Below are positions 10,800 through 21,479 of a stretch of 64,000 nt of DNA, piece after piece. Source of the stretch: Trichobilharzia szidati (lineage: Eukaryota; Platyhelminthes; Trematoda; Strigeidida; Schistosomatidae); assembly GCA_944472155.2 (NCBI GenBank), contig OX235274.1:32858052-32922051 (forward strand). Direction: 5' to 3'. Below the pieces are notes generated by a model. That model had not been told where the DNA came from. It saw only the letters and a list, made by a program, of their open reading frames with translations, and did not search any database. How positions within the stretch are numbered: the first letter of the stretch is position 1; every line of letters starts with the position of its first letter. A program made the translations under genes and the position numbers.

Positions 10800-11010
10800 A
10801 ATAGAGGTGGTCGGAGTGGACACACGATCAGGAGTACGTCGAGTGACATCCTGCACAATGCAAACCATCACTCGAGTGGGATCCGAATAGGAATCGACGA
10901 GTTGGTCGTCACTTCGAAGGTGACATGGAGGAGATAGTACGAAGAGGAGATGAGAGACTGTGGGCCAGGTAAAGACGACCGCAGCATATAGGACAAAATG
11001 GAGATCCTCT
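10800..11010 (+). mobile_element. RTE-clade LINE, 3' fragment
   Basis: gtcgagtgacatcctgca, atcactcgagtgggatccga, gttggtcgtcacttcgaagg and agatagtacgaagaggaga follow the same order as catcaagcgacatcacacga through gatcatgtgaagagaagaa in RTE copy A (41,320-41,430). It is a strongly diverged stub without the final tail. Confidence 0.6.
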
Positions 11011-11164
11011 GCTGAAATTGAAGGTATCCCGATGAATCCGTAAGTTCCACTTGTAATCCAAGGGAACGATAACACTGACAACAAACAAAGAAATCCAACA
11101 TTATTTCGATTCACTGAATCTATCGCCCCAAGTCTTTATCAACCTCATTCAGCAGCTGACTATA

Positions 11165-12235
11165 CGACAGTTACACGCGTCAGCTGATCCCCAACGGAAA
11201 ACTCTGAGATGTTGGAAGTGAATACAGAAGTAAAACAAGGCTGCCTGCCTGTTATCACCGACGACATTTCTAAAGGTTCTGGACTGAAGTACGCGTCAGA
11301 CTACAGGTTGTGAGTGAGAAGACAGGAATGCGCTGGACCACCGATAAGAAGACTCTAGAGGACCTGAAATTCGCCAGTGGTTGATTTGTATTTAATGTCA
11401 CAAACTCGATGCGTTGCAGGCGAATAGCAACACACTGGCAAAAGAAGCTGGCTGGCAGCGAAGACAGGACTCCAGGTGAACATAGAGAAGATGGACGAAG
11501 GTGATGAATAATACCAACCAACCGACAACAGCAGCAAAATGAACAGCCAGTACCAATCACCATCAACGGGAAAGATTTGGCAGAGCTTACTTCCCTCATT
11601 TATCTAGGGAATATCGTTTCAACGACAGGCAGTCAGACAGCACGGATGAAGATGTTAACACGAGCCAGCCGGCCAGAATCGGAAATGCAAGATACACCTT
11701 CATCAACCTGAAACCAGTTTGCAAATCTACTCACTCATTCAGCATAAACAAGATTCGGATTCTATTGAACACAAATGTGAAGTCAGTTAGTCAGTTCTTG
11801 TATACGAGTCAGAAACATGCACTGTGAGTCACGTAAAGCATATTCAACAAGCTTCTGCTGACTTTTATCAACCGCTGCCCACTTCGCTGTTTGGCTCCAT
11901 ACTGAGGACCAAATGGCCGGCCGGCCAGCCAACCAGTAAGAATTAGCAACAAGAAACTCTGTAGTGGAACAAACCAACAGGCGAGAGTCGATTGCTCAAC
12001 ACATTTATGGGAGAAGGTGAAGATGGATCAGGCTTACGTTGAAGAAGGAGGCCATCGAATGACATCGCCCTAATTGCAGGCCATCGGTCGAGTCGAATCC
12101 CAATGGGAATTGGTGAGTGGGTTACTGGTGCGACAGTGACATAGAGGAGGTCGCGGGATGCGAGTAGGAGATGCGAGATTATGGTCAGTAGTGGACCCAG
12201 TTGAAGCCTCATCTTCTACTCGTAACCCAAAGAAA
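11165..12235 (+). pseudogene. RTE-clade LINE, RT active-site region to 3' end, degenerate
   Basis: The plus strand runs from gtaaaacaaggctgcctgcc (the VKQGCLLSP motif B region, compare VRQAGCLLSP in copy A), through an RWTTDKKTLEDLKFAS-like block (FADD lost to FAS), a tttatctagggaatatcgtt segment, tacgagtcagaaacatgcac (YESETC, compare YGSETC in copy A) and the tail, ending near tctactcgtaacccaaagaa. Order and spacing equal those of copy A at 40,590-41,530. Stops and frameshifts are frequent. The minus-strand frames over it are shadows. Confidence 0.75.
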
Positions 12236-12245
12236 TAATAATCGC

Positions 12246-13589
12246 CATCAGATAATTCAAACCAAACTTGTATTTAAGTAAACCAACGTGATTCATCTGA
12301 GTTTATCTCACAGAACAGTTTGTTTCCACCAATAACATAATTAAATATGTATTCTGTTTCTCGTATATTTATTCACCGATCTCATTGTTATTGTTTCCAT
12401 CATCTTGTCTAACCCACTTATCTCAACTCACATAACTGACTTCTAATCACTTCTAAATACCTTACTCGTACAAATTGACGTAAACATTTCTTCCGTTCAA
12501 TTTGCTAGTCCATTTGTCTTTTTGTTATTGAGTCAACTAACCAGACTTCTCGAAGATCCTTACAAAACCCCTTGATAGATGATAATCTTTTTAACTGGTT
12601 ATTATTATTACATAGTCACAGTCCACCTATATTGTTGAGTCCCTAAACTCCGTTGATCTAAATTCAAAACCTTTGCTATTAGAATGATAAATGTATTTCC
12701 TCTTATTGCTAATACTCTGTTGTATATTTTAAGCTGTCTACAGTTGACGAGAGGCTTCTTCGCATGAAAGGTTGACATTTTTTCTACTTCTACGTGCTTT
12801 ATGAAATGGAAGTATTCATGTGAAGTAATGTGTGTAGAGCAAGAATTACTGACATTGAAGGTATAGATATCTCTGTGCATTGTTGCTCAACAGAATGTTC
12901 GTATATGACTGCTCATTTGTGTTTGAGTTGTATTCAGTTGTGATGATGAATTAGTTAGCTTAGGGGAATCACCTGATTGAAATCACAAGTTCGTTCTGTG
13001 ACGATGGTTCGATTGACAGAACCCCAACCCCCTAATTCAAGCTGATTCGGATTACCCATAAATATAAGTTCCTGGTTCCAGTCCGTATTCGAACTGATTA
13101 TTTTTTAATTCATGAAAAATCCTCATTCGAACATTAATAAAGAGAAAACCAGTAGTAGTTCAGTGATGAGTCTGTTTTTTCAGCGAATTCATTTTCAAAG
13201 CTGTACAATCACAAATACATGCGGTTATTTTGTATGTGTGTGTGTGTGTACATTAAATTTATCAAACGAAAATACAATTAGTAGTAGGTTTTTTTGGTAG
13301 AGTTACGTAGTACAAAAAGCTTTCAGAGGAATTGGATGTTGGTTGACATAAGACTGTAGTAACAAAAGTGATGAGTTGTCATAAACGACTGTTAAAGAAG
13401 AGTAACGTAATAACAACATGATTAGCTTGATGAAAGAGTTGTGCTCATTTGTGAACATGTATACAAAATAAAATACGGAATTACAAAAGAGTTTTAAGTA
13501 GTTAGAAAAACAAACGAAAAAGCAAAAGTTAAGTCAAATCAATAAAGTTGTTGCCATGGTGGTAGAAGTGACTGAATAATAATCGACCA
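12246..13589. other. No recognised gene; possible SINE head and PLE end
   Basis: No coding frame shows a family signature. A possible pol III promoter pair is listed separately. At 13,180-13,215 gcgaattcattttcaaagctgtacaatcac resembles the end of the PLE at 8,263-8,295 (gacgattcattttcatgagctgtacaatcg), so a PLE terminus lies here. A short GT microsatellite is at 13,232-13,249. Confidence 0.45.
12950..13020 (+). repeat. Possible tRNA-derived SINE head
   Basis: A-box-like tagcttagggg at about 12,957 and B-box-like ggttcgattga at about 13,005 are spaced about 45 nt apart, as in tRNA genes. I could not fold acceptor or anticodon stems, and no SINE body matching the copies at 47 and 59 kb follows, so this may be chance. 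Confidence 0.25.
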
Positions 13590-13950
13590 AAAGTAGATTT
13601 TAGAAATACCCCTACATATGAATTATCAAAACATTTAGCTCTAATATTATGCCCCATTAGAAATCGTTCAAATTCTAGACTAACTAATTCATATGAAATG
13701 AAAAATAAACTAAATGACATACAACTAGATAATGATGAAACAATGGTTAGTTTTGATATAACCAGTCTTTATACTAATATACCAGTCAATATGATAGCCT
13801 TAGAAGCAGTTAAAAAAGAATTAACTGCAGACCCCGAACTCACTTATAGAACGAAACTACCCATTGATGAAATTATTTTAGGAATTCAGTTGTGCCTCAT
13901 ATCTACTATCTTTTAATTCCAAGGCAAAATATATAGACAAAGTGAAAGCG
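13590..13950 (+). pseudogene. Penelope-like element reverse transcriptase, N-terminal half
   Basis: The plus strand shows a NTPTYELSKHLALILCPIRN segment leading into the frame at 13,698: DETMVSFDITSLYTNIPVNM (RT motif A, first catalytic Asp in SFDITSLYTNIP) followed by IDEIILGIQLCL. After a stop, FQGKIYRQSE follows in phase, the lead-in to RT motif B. The fragment ends there at about 13,950 and is followed by PLE terminal-repeat sequence, not by motif B. Confidence 0.8.
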
Positions 13951-13954
13951 TAAT

Positions 13955-14844
13955 CAAATGAAAGACAATAAAGCCATCCAGTCATCAGGCAGTTCAAAGA
14001 AACTCCATTATAGATAAGATTTTATCTTGATAAATCACACAGTGTTGTACATTGTTATTAACTGATGAGGTTTCGAGCACAACCTATTGCTCATAATAAT
14101 ATCAAGGCAATACTCACACAACATTTTGCTTCATTTATATACATGAGTGAACTTGATGATGAGAAATTTGAATAAAAATCAATATAGGATAATGTACATT
14201 CAGAAATAATAATAATATGAGTTTTGATAACGCACTAAGAAGATGTAATTTGTCCTAATCATGTAATGTATTTGCGCAACACATTTCGAACAATCTGATC
14301 ACACACGGACTTGTCATAGGAATCGTATATGAAATTAACATACTTGTAAATTTTACATGATGTCAGTTGAGAGGAGGTTCTGAACTTAATTAACTGTGCT
14401 TAGATAATTACACTTATATAGATTTGCACACAGAGATCAACTGTAGACAAAGTAAATGTATGCATATAATGGCAAGGAGTTACGCAACAAAGACAGGAGG
14501 TGAATGAGATAATGAGTAATTTTTAAAATGGGTGACAATGTAACTGAGTTCAAATCAGTGAGAGTTGAGAGGAAATCTCCATCCAACAAGTGCAATAGAA
14601 ATGACCCAATGCAAATACCAGAAATATGGAAGATATTTTTACCGCCGGTGAAATCAGAAGAGGAGAATAAATAACCGTAAAATCCTATTCCAATTCACCT
14701 ACATCATAACATTCTAAAAAGTTACTTGTTATGACTATAACAGCAATCGTCTCATTTCCCATCTGATTGTAATTGATCAATAACACTCATTATATTTTCA
14801 CAAACAATGTTTTCATCCTGTTCCGTATATCTTATTTAAGGTAT
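13955..14844 (+). repeat. PLE terminal-repeat-like segment (upstream copy)
   Basis: Shares ordered blocks with 15,955-16,800: tccattatagatNagatttta, the tttcgagcacaacctattgc motif, tgcttcatttatatacat, aggataatgtacat, and ttaacatacttgtaaatttt to agacaggaggt in direct orientation. The stretch 14,619-14,774 is instead present as its reverse complement at 16,188-16,344. I read it as the PLE's long terminal repeat lying before a 5'-truncated copy that starts at about 14,845. Confidence 0.65.
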
Positions 14845-15943
14845 TTATTGCTTTTACATTTGAAGGCGATTGTCTCCTCCAAGTTGATGGTGTTGCAATG
14901 TGAATTCCGTTAGGGCCCCTTTTAGCAGATATTTAAAGTTCGTACATTGAGCATTTATTGGGGGATTTAATCGAAAATGTGCCACTTTGTAGAAGGTATG
15001 TAGATGATATTGTAATCATCAGTGATAAGTCTTGTTCTGCCACCTTTATTTTAAATCGAATGAATGAAGTTCAGAATAGCATATCACTTACATCTGTAGA
15101 AGAGGAAGATAATTGTTTATTTTTTCCTAGACATATTGCTTAGTCGACGGCTTTATGGGTCAATAAAAAGATCTGTTTATAGAAAACCTATCTGGACAGG
15201 ACAGTGTCTTAATTACCACAGTTTCTGACATGTTCGGTACAAAAGAGCCTCAGTCGGCGAGGTGCCTCTTCAGTAGAATCCAACGAATATGCACTAGAGA
15301 CACACTTGATGCGGAAGAAAGAAAGTTGACACAAACTCTGGCTGATAGCAATTATCCAGATAAGTTCATCAGGAGATATAAAGTAGTCAGAGCACCAAGA
15401 CCCACACTCCAACTCACCCCTAAGAAAGACGTGTACATCAAGCTACCTTATATGGGGCATCAAAGCAGCTTGATAACTAGACAAAGACTGAACGCTGCTG
15501 TCAAAAAGACTTTTCATGCAGCCAATATCATAATAATAGAGAATGTAAAGCCAATATATCTATCTAAGCCCTTCGAACATGCGAAAAATGACATCACATC
15601 CCACTGTATTAACCAATTTGAATGTACATGTGGACACACATACATAGGGAGGACTCATCGATCTCTGCAAGTAAGGGCTTCAAAGCATATTCCTAAATGG
15701 CTCCAGAAACAAATGGAATCGTCAGAACCCATTAATGGTGAGAACAGGAGACCTAGCTCTTCCATTGCGAAATATATTATAGAAACAGGACATAAAATTG
15801 ACGTTAACAGCTCTTTTAAACCTATCTATAAAACGTATTTGGGGCGTATCCTAAAGTTTGTGGAAGCCCTAGAAATTAGGAAGTTTAAGCCAACTTTATT
15901 CGTTCAAAAACAATTCGTTATCACATTAAACCTTCCCTGGTAA
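14845..15943 (+). pseudogene. Penelope-like element: RT motifs B-C through GIY-YIG endonuclease
   Basis: Begins just before RT motif B (VDGVAM, one stop, then IPLGPLLADI), then RRYVDDIVIISDKS at about 14,994 with the catalytic YVDD, then a frameshift and LYGSIKRSVYRKPIWTG (the RKP-W-G block typical of PLE RTs). The 237-codon frame at 15,230-15,943 carries the linker (KKDVYIKLPYMGHQSS), the zinc-type FECTCGHTYIGRTHRSLQVR GIY-YIG core, SKHIPKWL, an IAKYIIETGHKIDVNSSF segment and the FVEALEIRKFKPTLFVQK helix ending LNLPW. The endonuclease half looks sound; the RT half has at least one stop and a frameshift. Motif A is not in this copy. Confidence 0.85.
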
Positions 15944-15954
15944 ATTTTGTTTTG

Positions 15955-16800
15955 TAGAGTATAACTCCATTATAGATGAGATTTTATTTCGATAAATCGC
16001 ACAGCATTGTACAGTAATATTAAATGATGACCACCTTTCGAACACAATCTATTGCTCATAATCATATGAAGTCATTCATACAACTTTTGCTTCATTTATA
16101 TACATATGTGGAATCGATTAGGTGTTGGGATAAAAATCAACATAGGATAATGTACATTAGGAAATAATAATATGAATGTTATTGATTGATTACAATCAGA
16201 TGGGATATAAGACGAGTGCTGTTATAGTCATAATAAGTAATTTGTTAGAATGTTATGATGTAGGTGAATTGGAATAGGATTTTACGGTTATTTATTCTCC
16301 TCTTCTGATTTCACCGGCGGTAAAAATATCTTCCATATTTCTGGGAAATAAGACGAGTGCTTCTATAGTCAAAATGAGCAACTTGTTAGAATGTTAATAT
16401 TTGCTGCATAAAACTGTGCGATTTATCAAAATAAAATTTTATCTGTAATCAAGAACAACAGTCTTTGCAGAATAATATGGTTCCACTATTGGCTACCGAT
16501 AAGTTGCTTACAGTCTATAGACAGTATTAAGTTTATGCACAGAAAAGCTTTAACATACTTGTAAATTTTACATGATGTCAGTTGACAGGAGGTTGTGAAC
16601 TTAATGAGCAGTGCTCAGAAAATTACACTTATGTAATTTTTGCGCAAGGAGTTGGAGTTTAAACAAAGTAATTACAGTGATAAAGGAGTTCGGTAACAAA
16701 GACAGGAGGTCAATAAGATAATGAGTGACTTTTAAATTGGATGATTGTGTACTGAGGTCAAATCAACTCATAGAAGAAAGAGACTAGCAAAATGGTAATA
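15955..16800 (+). repeat. PLE terminal-repeat-like segment (downstream copy)
   Basis: Follows the GIY-YIG stop directly. Blocks shared with 13,955-14,844 include tttatatacatatgtggaat, aggataatgtacattaggaa, ttaacatacttgtaaatttt and acaaagacaggaggtcaat. The 157-nt block at 16,188-16,344 is inverted relative to 14,619-14,774. A repeated aagacgagtgctNNtatagtca unit occurs twice (16,210 and 16,352). Confidence 0.65.
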
Positions 16801-17280
16801 TATCAAAGTTGGGTGAGGTTAGAGCCAAAGATTCCTTGAGAATTACCAGCAGACAAAAAGTTCATTTCTCCTGAAAACTGACAGAGGAACTGGTATCAAA
16901 CTCCGGAAACTCAATTCATGTGTTCAGAAAGAAGCAGTTATCAGTCTTACTTTGCCCTGCCTGGTGGCTGGATGGCTTTAAACTTCTCTCTTTCATTTGA
17001 TTACGTAATGTTTGGCACTATCCTAACACCACCCCTTTTGTATAGTGCAACTTTGCTTGTCTCTTGTTTCTATGATTTCAAATCTTCAATTACTGCCATT
17101 ATTAATATTACAACAAGACATATATGCTAACGATATTGTTTTCAATCAGTTCAGCAAACGTAGTAATGAGCATCTTCCTTGATGGTTCGGAAAGGGTCAA
17201 ATAAAATCTATAGGAAGTTCTATTCTGACTCATTTGATTGATGATTTTCCCCACTGAATTACTATTACCAACTGAGTATA
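16801..17280. repeat. PLE-associated noncoding repeat
   Basis: The part 16,925-17,085 is the inverted counterpart of 18,530-18,650: shared strings are gccctgcctggtggctggatgg versus the complement of ccatccagtcaccagacagggc, and tgattacgtaatgtttggca versus tgccaaacattgcgtaatca. A related version precedes the terminal repeat at 13,951. It is therefore part of the PLE cluster; nothing codes here. Confidence 0.6.
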
Positions 17281-17634
17281 TCACAGAATGGAGTTCCAGA
17301 TAATTTTCACTTGTCCTTCAGGAAACCACAGTTGGAGGTGTTCAGTAACACGCTGGTTAAACTGTCTACCTGCACGGTTAACATAATTTCCAATACACGA
17401 GCAACTGAAACTGATAAATACACACACAGATGTGGCAAAACTGTCTGGCTTATCGTTCGTTAGAGTCCCAATAATTCTCTGACTAGTGAACGGCAAACGT
17501 TGGTTTCCAGCGAAAATGTTCTCCGTATACTTCTGAAACGTTCCTGGGACAAAATTTTGCAGTAGCACTAAGTAGTACAAGAAAAGACCTAAATGGTGAA
17601 ATAAAACAGATAGAAGAAGAGGCGTTGGTATCAA
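17281..17634 (-). pseudogene. Penelope-like element GIY-YIG region (minus strand)
   Basis: A 117-codon frame containing LPFTSQRIIGTLTNDKPDSF and FSCSCIGNYVNRAGRQFNQR, then VTEHLQLWFPEGQVKI. This is the Cys-box, YIG (here YVN) and EHL block of PLE endonucleases. The YIG glycine is changed to Asn and the frame ends early, so it is inactive. It lies back to back with the plus-strand PLE starting at about 17,635. Confidence 0.7.
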
Positions 17635-18129
17635 ATAACTATCCTATAAAATTCATTAGGAAAATCCGAAAAGGTCAGAAGCAAAATATACGAAATAATG
17701 GGGAAACTAATAATGCTAACAAAACAAAAGAGAGAATATAAAGCATCTATAGCAGTTTTACCATATAAGGAGGGCAGGGGACATCTGAGAACCTACATGG
17801 GATTCTCAATAAAGCACGAATTAAGGTGGCATTCAAAGCTAAAAACTCACTCAGGTAGGACAAGCTTTCTAGGTTGAAAGACCCAGTGAACCCAATTAAA
17901 CAAAATAATATGATTTACAAAATACCTTGCAATGACTGTGATTCAGGTCAACTAAATAGGTCGATCTACTAGGTCGCGGGTAGTCAGATTGTCGGAACAT
18001 AAGAATTTAGCTGAAGGAAGAATGGATGACCCCGAGAAGATAAGTAGTTTAGAAAAAAGCTCAGCAATTGTACTGTATGTATTCACACACAATAGGGTGT
18101 TGGGAGAGGATTACAATTCTAAGAAGTAA
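17635..18129 (+). pseudogene. Penelope-like element linker and GIY-YIG region (plus strand)
   Basis: Fragments in shifting frames: NYPIKFIRKIRKGQKQNIRN, AVLPYKEGRGHL (the LPYxxG box before the endonuclease), MIYKIPCNDCDSG (zinc/GIY region) and LSEHKNLAEGRMDDPEKISS, ending with SAIVLYVFTHNRVLGEDYNSKK and a stop. The same order is seen in the PLE pieces at 37.75-38.2 kb and 55.2-55.7 kb, so they are one family. Frameshifts are present between the Cys box and the SEHKN block. Confidence 0.75.
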
Positions 18130-18363
18130 TGTAGGTAGGTGGAGAGAGAGAGAGGTTGATTACTGAATCCTTGTTCATCGTATCTGCATTCAAGAAGTGG
18201 AATACGAATAATTTATCACTCATACCGGTTAAATGGAAAATACTAATAGCGATCAAAGCAATGGATGAAAAATAATGGCATTATATAAACAAAGTTAGGA
18301 AGTTCTGTGAGTATTGCCTTGATATGATTATGAGTGGCAATAGTTTGTGCTCGAAACGTCATC
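17877..18363 (+). repeat. PLE inverted repeat, left arm
   Basis: 487 bp from aaagacccagtgaacccaat to gctcgaaacgtcatc, reverse complement of 18,712-19,198 with no mismatch that I could find. It contains the end of the GIY-YIG frame, the 3' UTR and the terminal hammerhead-like motif. Beyond 17,877 the two sides still resemble each other (acaagctttctag versus acaagctctgtag) but diverge sharply. Confidence 0.88.
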
Positions 18364-18368
18364 GGTAA
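18318..18368 (+). other. Hammerhead-ribozyme-like fold at PLE terminus
   Basis: Reads ttgatatgattatgag, a loop, gtgctcgaaacgtcatcgg. A stem II (GAG paired with CTC) is followed directly by GAAAC, then GTC, and TTGAT upstream can pair with ATCRG downstream as stem I. In related copies (complement of 14,071-14,110 and 54,985-55,015) stem II is GAGCA/TGCTC. The conserved CTGATGA is replaced by ATGATTA(T), lacking the catalytic G8 equivalent. PLEs are known to carry hammerhead motifs; this looks like a decayed or altered form. Confidence 0.4.
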
Positions 18369-18711
18369 ACATCATTATATTACACTGTGAAACTTTATCC
18401 AAAAATGTTTTAGCTATGATGGAAAGACGCTCATTAATAGGTTTGTTGAGTTGATTGAAAACAATATTGTTCGTATACATGTCTTGTTCTATTAATAATA
18501 ATGGGAATATTTAAGTATTTGAAATCGTGGAAACATGAAACAAGCACAGTTACACAACATCAAAGGAGGGTGAGGTGAGGCTAATGCCAAACATTGCGTA
18601 ATCAAATAAAAGAGAACGAAGCCATCCAGTCACCAGACAGGGCAAAGAAACTCCATCATGGAAAAGATTTTATTTTGATAAATCACCCTGCGTTGTACAC
18701 TAATATTAACT
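18364..18711. repeat. Spacer of PLE hairpin
   Basis: 348 bp between the two arms. Its right half (18,530-18,700) is the PLE-associated repeat also found at 13,951 and, inverted, at 16,925-17,085. No coding frame. Confidence 0.6.
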
Positions 18712-19198
18712 GATGACGTTTCGAGCACAAACTATTGCCACTCATAATCATATCAAGGCAATACTCACAGAACTTCCTAACTTTGTTTATATAATGCCAT
18801 TATTTTTCATCCATTGCTTTGATCGCTATTAGTATTTTCCATTTAACCGGTATGAGTGATAAATTATTCGTATTCCACTTCTTGAATGCAGATACGATGA
18901 ACAAGGATTCAGTAATCAACCTCTCTCTCTCTCCACCTACCTACATTACTTCTTAGAATTGTAATCCTCTCCCAACACCCTATTGTGTGTGAATACATAC
19001 AGTACAATTGCTGAGCTTTTTTCTAAACTACTTATCTTCTCGGGGTCATCCATTCTTCCTTCAGCTAAATTCTTATGTTCCGACAATCTGACTACCCGCG
19101 ACCTAGTAGATCGACCTATTTAGTTGACCTGAATCACAGTCATTGCAAGGTATTTTGTAAATCATATTATTTTGTTTAATTGGGTTCACTGGGTCTTT
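18712..19198 (-). repeat. PLE inverted repeat, right arm
   Basis: Reverse complement of 17,877-18,363, from gatgacgtttcgagcacaaa to cactgggtcttt. On the minus strand it is the GIY-YIG end and 3' UTR of a second PLE copy whose remainder runs into the assembly gap. Confidence 0.88.
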
Positions 19199-19238
19199 GA
19201 GACTACAGAGCTTGTCTTTGTTGGTATAAATCCCACTC

Positions 19239-19736
19239 NNNNNNNNNNNNNNNNNNNNNNNNNNNNNNNNNNNNNNNNNNNNNNNNNNNNNNNNNNNNNN
19301 NNNNNNNNNNNNNNNNNNNNNNNNNNNNNNNNNNNNNNNNNNNNNNNNNNNNNNNNNNNNNNNNNNNNNNNNNNNNNNNNNNNNNNNNNNNNNNNNNNNN
19401 NNNNNNNNNNNNNNNNNNNNNNNNNNNNNNNNNNNNNNNNNNNNNNNNNNNNNNNNNNNNNNNNNNNNNNNNNNNNNNNNNNNNNNNNNNNNNNNNNNNN
19501 NNNNNNNNNNNNNNNNNNNNNNNNNNNNNNNNNNNNNNNNNNNNNNNNNNNNNNNNNNNNNNNNNNNNNNNNNNNNNNNNNNNNNNNNNNNNNNNNNNNN
19601 NNNNNNNNNNNNNNNNNNNNNNNNNNNNNNNNNNNNNNNNNNNNNNNNNNNNNNNNNNNNNNNNNNNNNNNNNNNNNNNNNNNNNNNNNNNNNNNNNNNN
19701 NNNNNNNNNNNNNNNNNNNNNNNNNNNNNNNNNNNN
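19239..19736. other. Assembly gap (498 N)
   Basis: A run of unknown bases. It interrupts the right-hand PLE copy of the hairpin. The open frame that appears to cross it is an artefact of the Ns. Confidence 0.99.
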
Positions 19737-20421
19737 AAGCTCCTAATGCGAGTAAAGCGGTACTGTTCAGTTACACCACTTAAATGAGCAACTAGTTATC
19801 ACAGGAAGAACTTGAATGTATGAAGAATGGCAAACCGAATAACGTGGATGATAATACTAACGACAGTGGAAATAATAGTAATAATATTAATATCCATGAA
19901 TCACACTAATACTAATGCTAATACTTCTAATAATAGTATTAATAATAATAATAGCTTTATTCCAAACAGTATTTGTGGTACAGGTATGGAATTTTCAGCG
20001 TGCATTACAATATTGCATCTAATTACCTCATAAAATTTCATAAGATTTTAAAATCAAAAAGCAACAACCAAAAAATAAAAAAGAACAGCGTTGGCTTTAC
20101 ATTTTTAAACAATGCACCACAGGATATGAAATATAAAATTAGTGTGTAATAGAAGATGTGAACAACAATATAATAGTAACGAAGAAAGGGAAACAAAAAC
20201 TAATGGGACTAATTTTTAGAGTGCCACAGTAAGTTGATCGTGTCATACCCCTAACGGATTTCTCATCACATAACAACTGTGCCAGATAAGGTATTGTGGA
20301 GTTTTTTACTTGGAAGTCCTAGCATATAGCCTCCTATAGCTGCTTCTAGTTCTACCAGATGAAATGCAAGGAGAGAGCTGCGTATAAAGAGGATGCCCAG
20401 GGTCTGACAATATAGTAGTCG
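19737..20421. repeat. Noncoding; ATA microsatellite and dispersed repeat copy 2
   Basis: Contains an ataataataatagctttattcc block at about 19,939 followed by tatggaattttcagcgt, the counterpart of 1,331-1,412. The remainder to 20,421 is likely the 3' UTR of the minus-strand LINE that ends at 20,422. Confidence 0.4.
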
Positions 20422-21479
20422 CTAGTTTCTTACATACATTATATGTCTATCCACAATAGTATTAACCAGTTGGCTTACCGATATCCCACTTGCCCTACTA
20501 ACGGCTTTTAGTGCCCTTCTCAGCAAAGCAAAGTCTTTCCTAAGTAGTCCAGGAAAGATTAATGGGGAGCAGTAAAGAGGGATGGTTAGAGTACAAGAAT
20601 TGACAAACTGAGAAAGCAAAGACTGCTTTATACCAGACTGCCTTAACTTCCTAATGTAGGACGTTAAGCGAAGCATCTTTCTAGTAACTAGCAAGATGTG
20701 AGAGGACCAGGAAAGATCAGAGGAAATACTCAGTCCAAGGTACTTGACATTAAATGAAATTTCAACCTCTATGCCATCAATGATAGTGGGGCCATGTGAG
20801 CTAGCTAGTTGTTGTAGGTCAAGTTTTCGTCTGAAAGTGAAATTGACTCCCTGACATTTAGACGGATTTAGCCTAAGACTGTTTGAAGAGGACCACTGAC
20901 TAATTTCCGACAGAAAGTAATTTAATTTGGAACAGTCTGACTGAGAGTTGACAGGAATGGAAACAGAGGTTATCAGCATACTTGACGAAAGTGGCTACAT
21001 CAGAATGGAGCAAGTCATGTAAGAAAAAAGAAAACAGAAAAGGAGAAACAACAGCACCTTGAGAACACCAGCTAAAGTAAGTGAGGTAGTGGAGGACTTT
21101 CCATTGTAGACGGTGCACTGCTTCCTATCAGAAAAACAGGAATGCAACCATTTATTTGTCCAGCTCTCAGCCTGTGTTGGAGCAAGCTTACTTAGCAAGA
21201 GACACCTAGGTACAGAGTCAAATGCAGATGTGTATTCAAGGAAGGCACACCGAACGTAATTAGCTCCTCTATCTAAACTAGAGACTATATTATGATATAA
21301 GACAATAGCGACACCCAAGGTACACCTACTATGTTTATAAGCAAACTGGTAGGGGTCATTGAAAGGCTTTAAAGAGGGTTCAAGACTAAGTAAAATAAGT
21401 CTTTCCATAACTTTCAAAAAAGGTGAGGTAATAACAATGGGTCAAAACTTAACAGTGGGTCCACTTATTGATTTAGGTT
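20422..21479 (-). pseudogene. Jockey/CR1-like LINE, C-terminal half (interrupted element)
   Basis: Minus-strand frames give PIVITSPFLKVMERLILLSL and FNDPYQFAYKHSRCTLGVAI (RT finger region), CAFLEYTSAFDSVPRCLLLS (motif A; the usual FLDYTSAF Asp is Glu here), a motif B region shifted out of frame, FVKYADNLC (YADD changed to YADN) and then SLRLNPSKCQGVNFTF, NVKYLGLSISSDLSWSSHIL and LLRRALKAVSRASG of the thumb and C-terminal region. Both catalytic positions are altered and there are frameshifts. Its upstream half is at 27,249-27,703, separated by the CR1-like insertion. Confidence 0.8.

Noticed and set aside
13158..13186. Hammerhead-like gtgatgagtctg...cagcgaa
   Set aside because: The core has GTGATGA in place of CTGATGA, the presumed stem II does not pair beyond CTG/CAG with a mismatch, and GAA is followed by T. 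Probably chance at a PLE end.
19172..19783. 203-codon open frame at the first gap
   Set aside because: It consists almost entirely of Ns; the known part is the PLE inverted-repeat arm read on the wrong strand.
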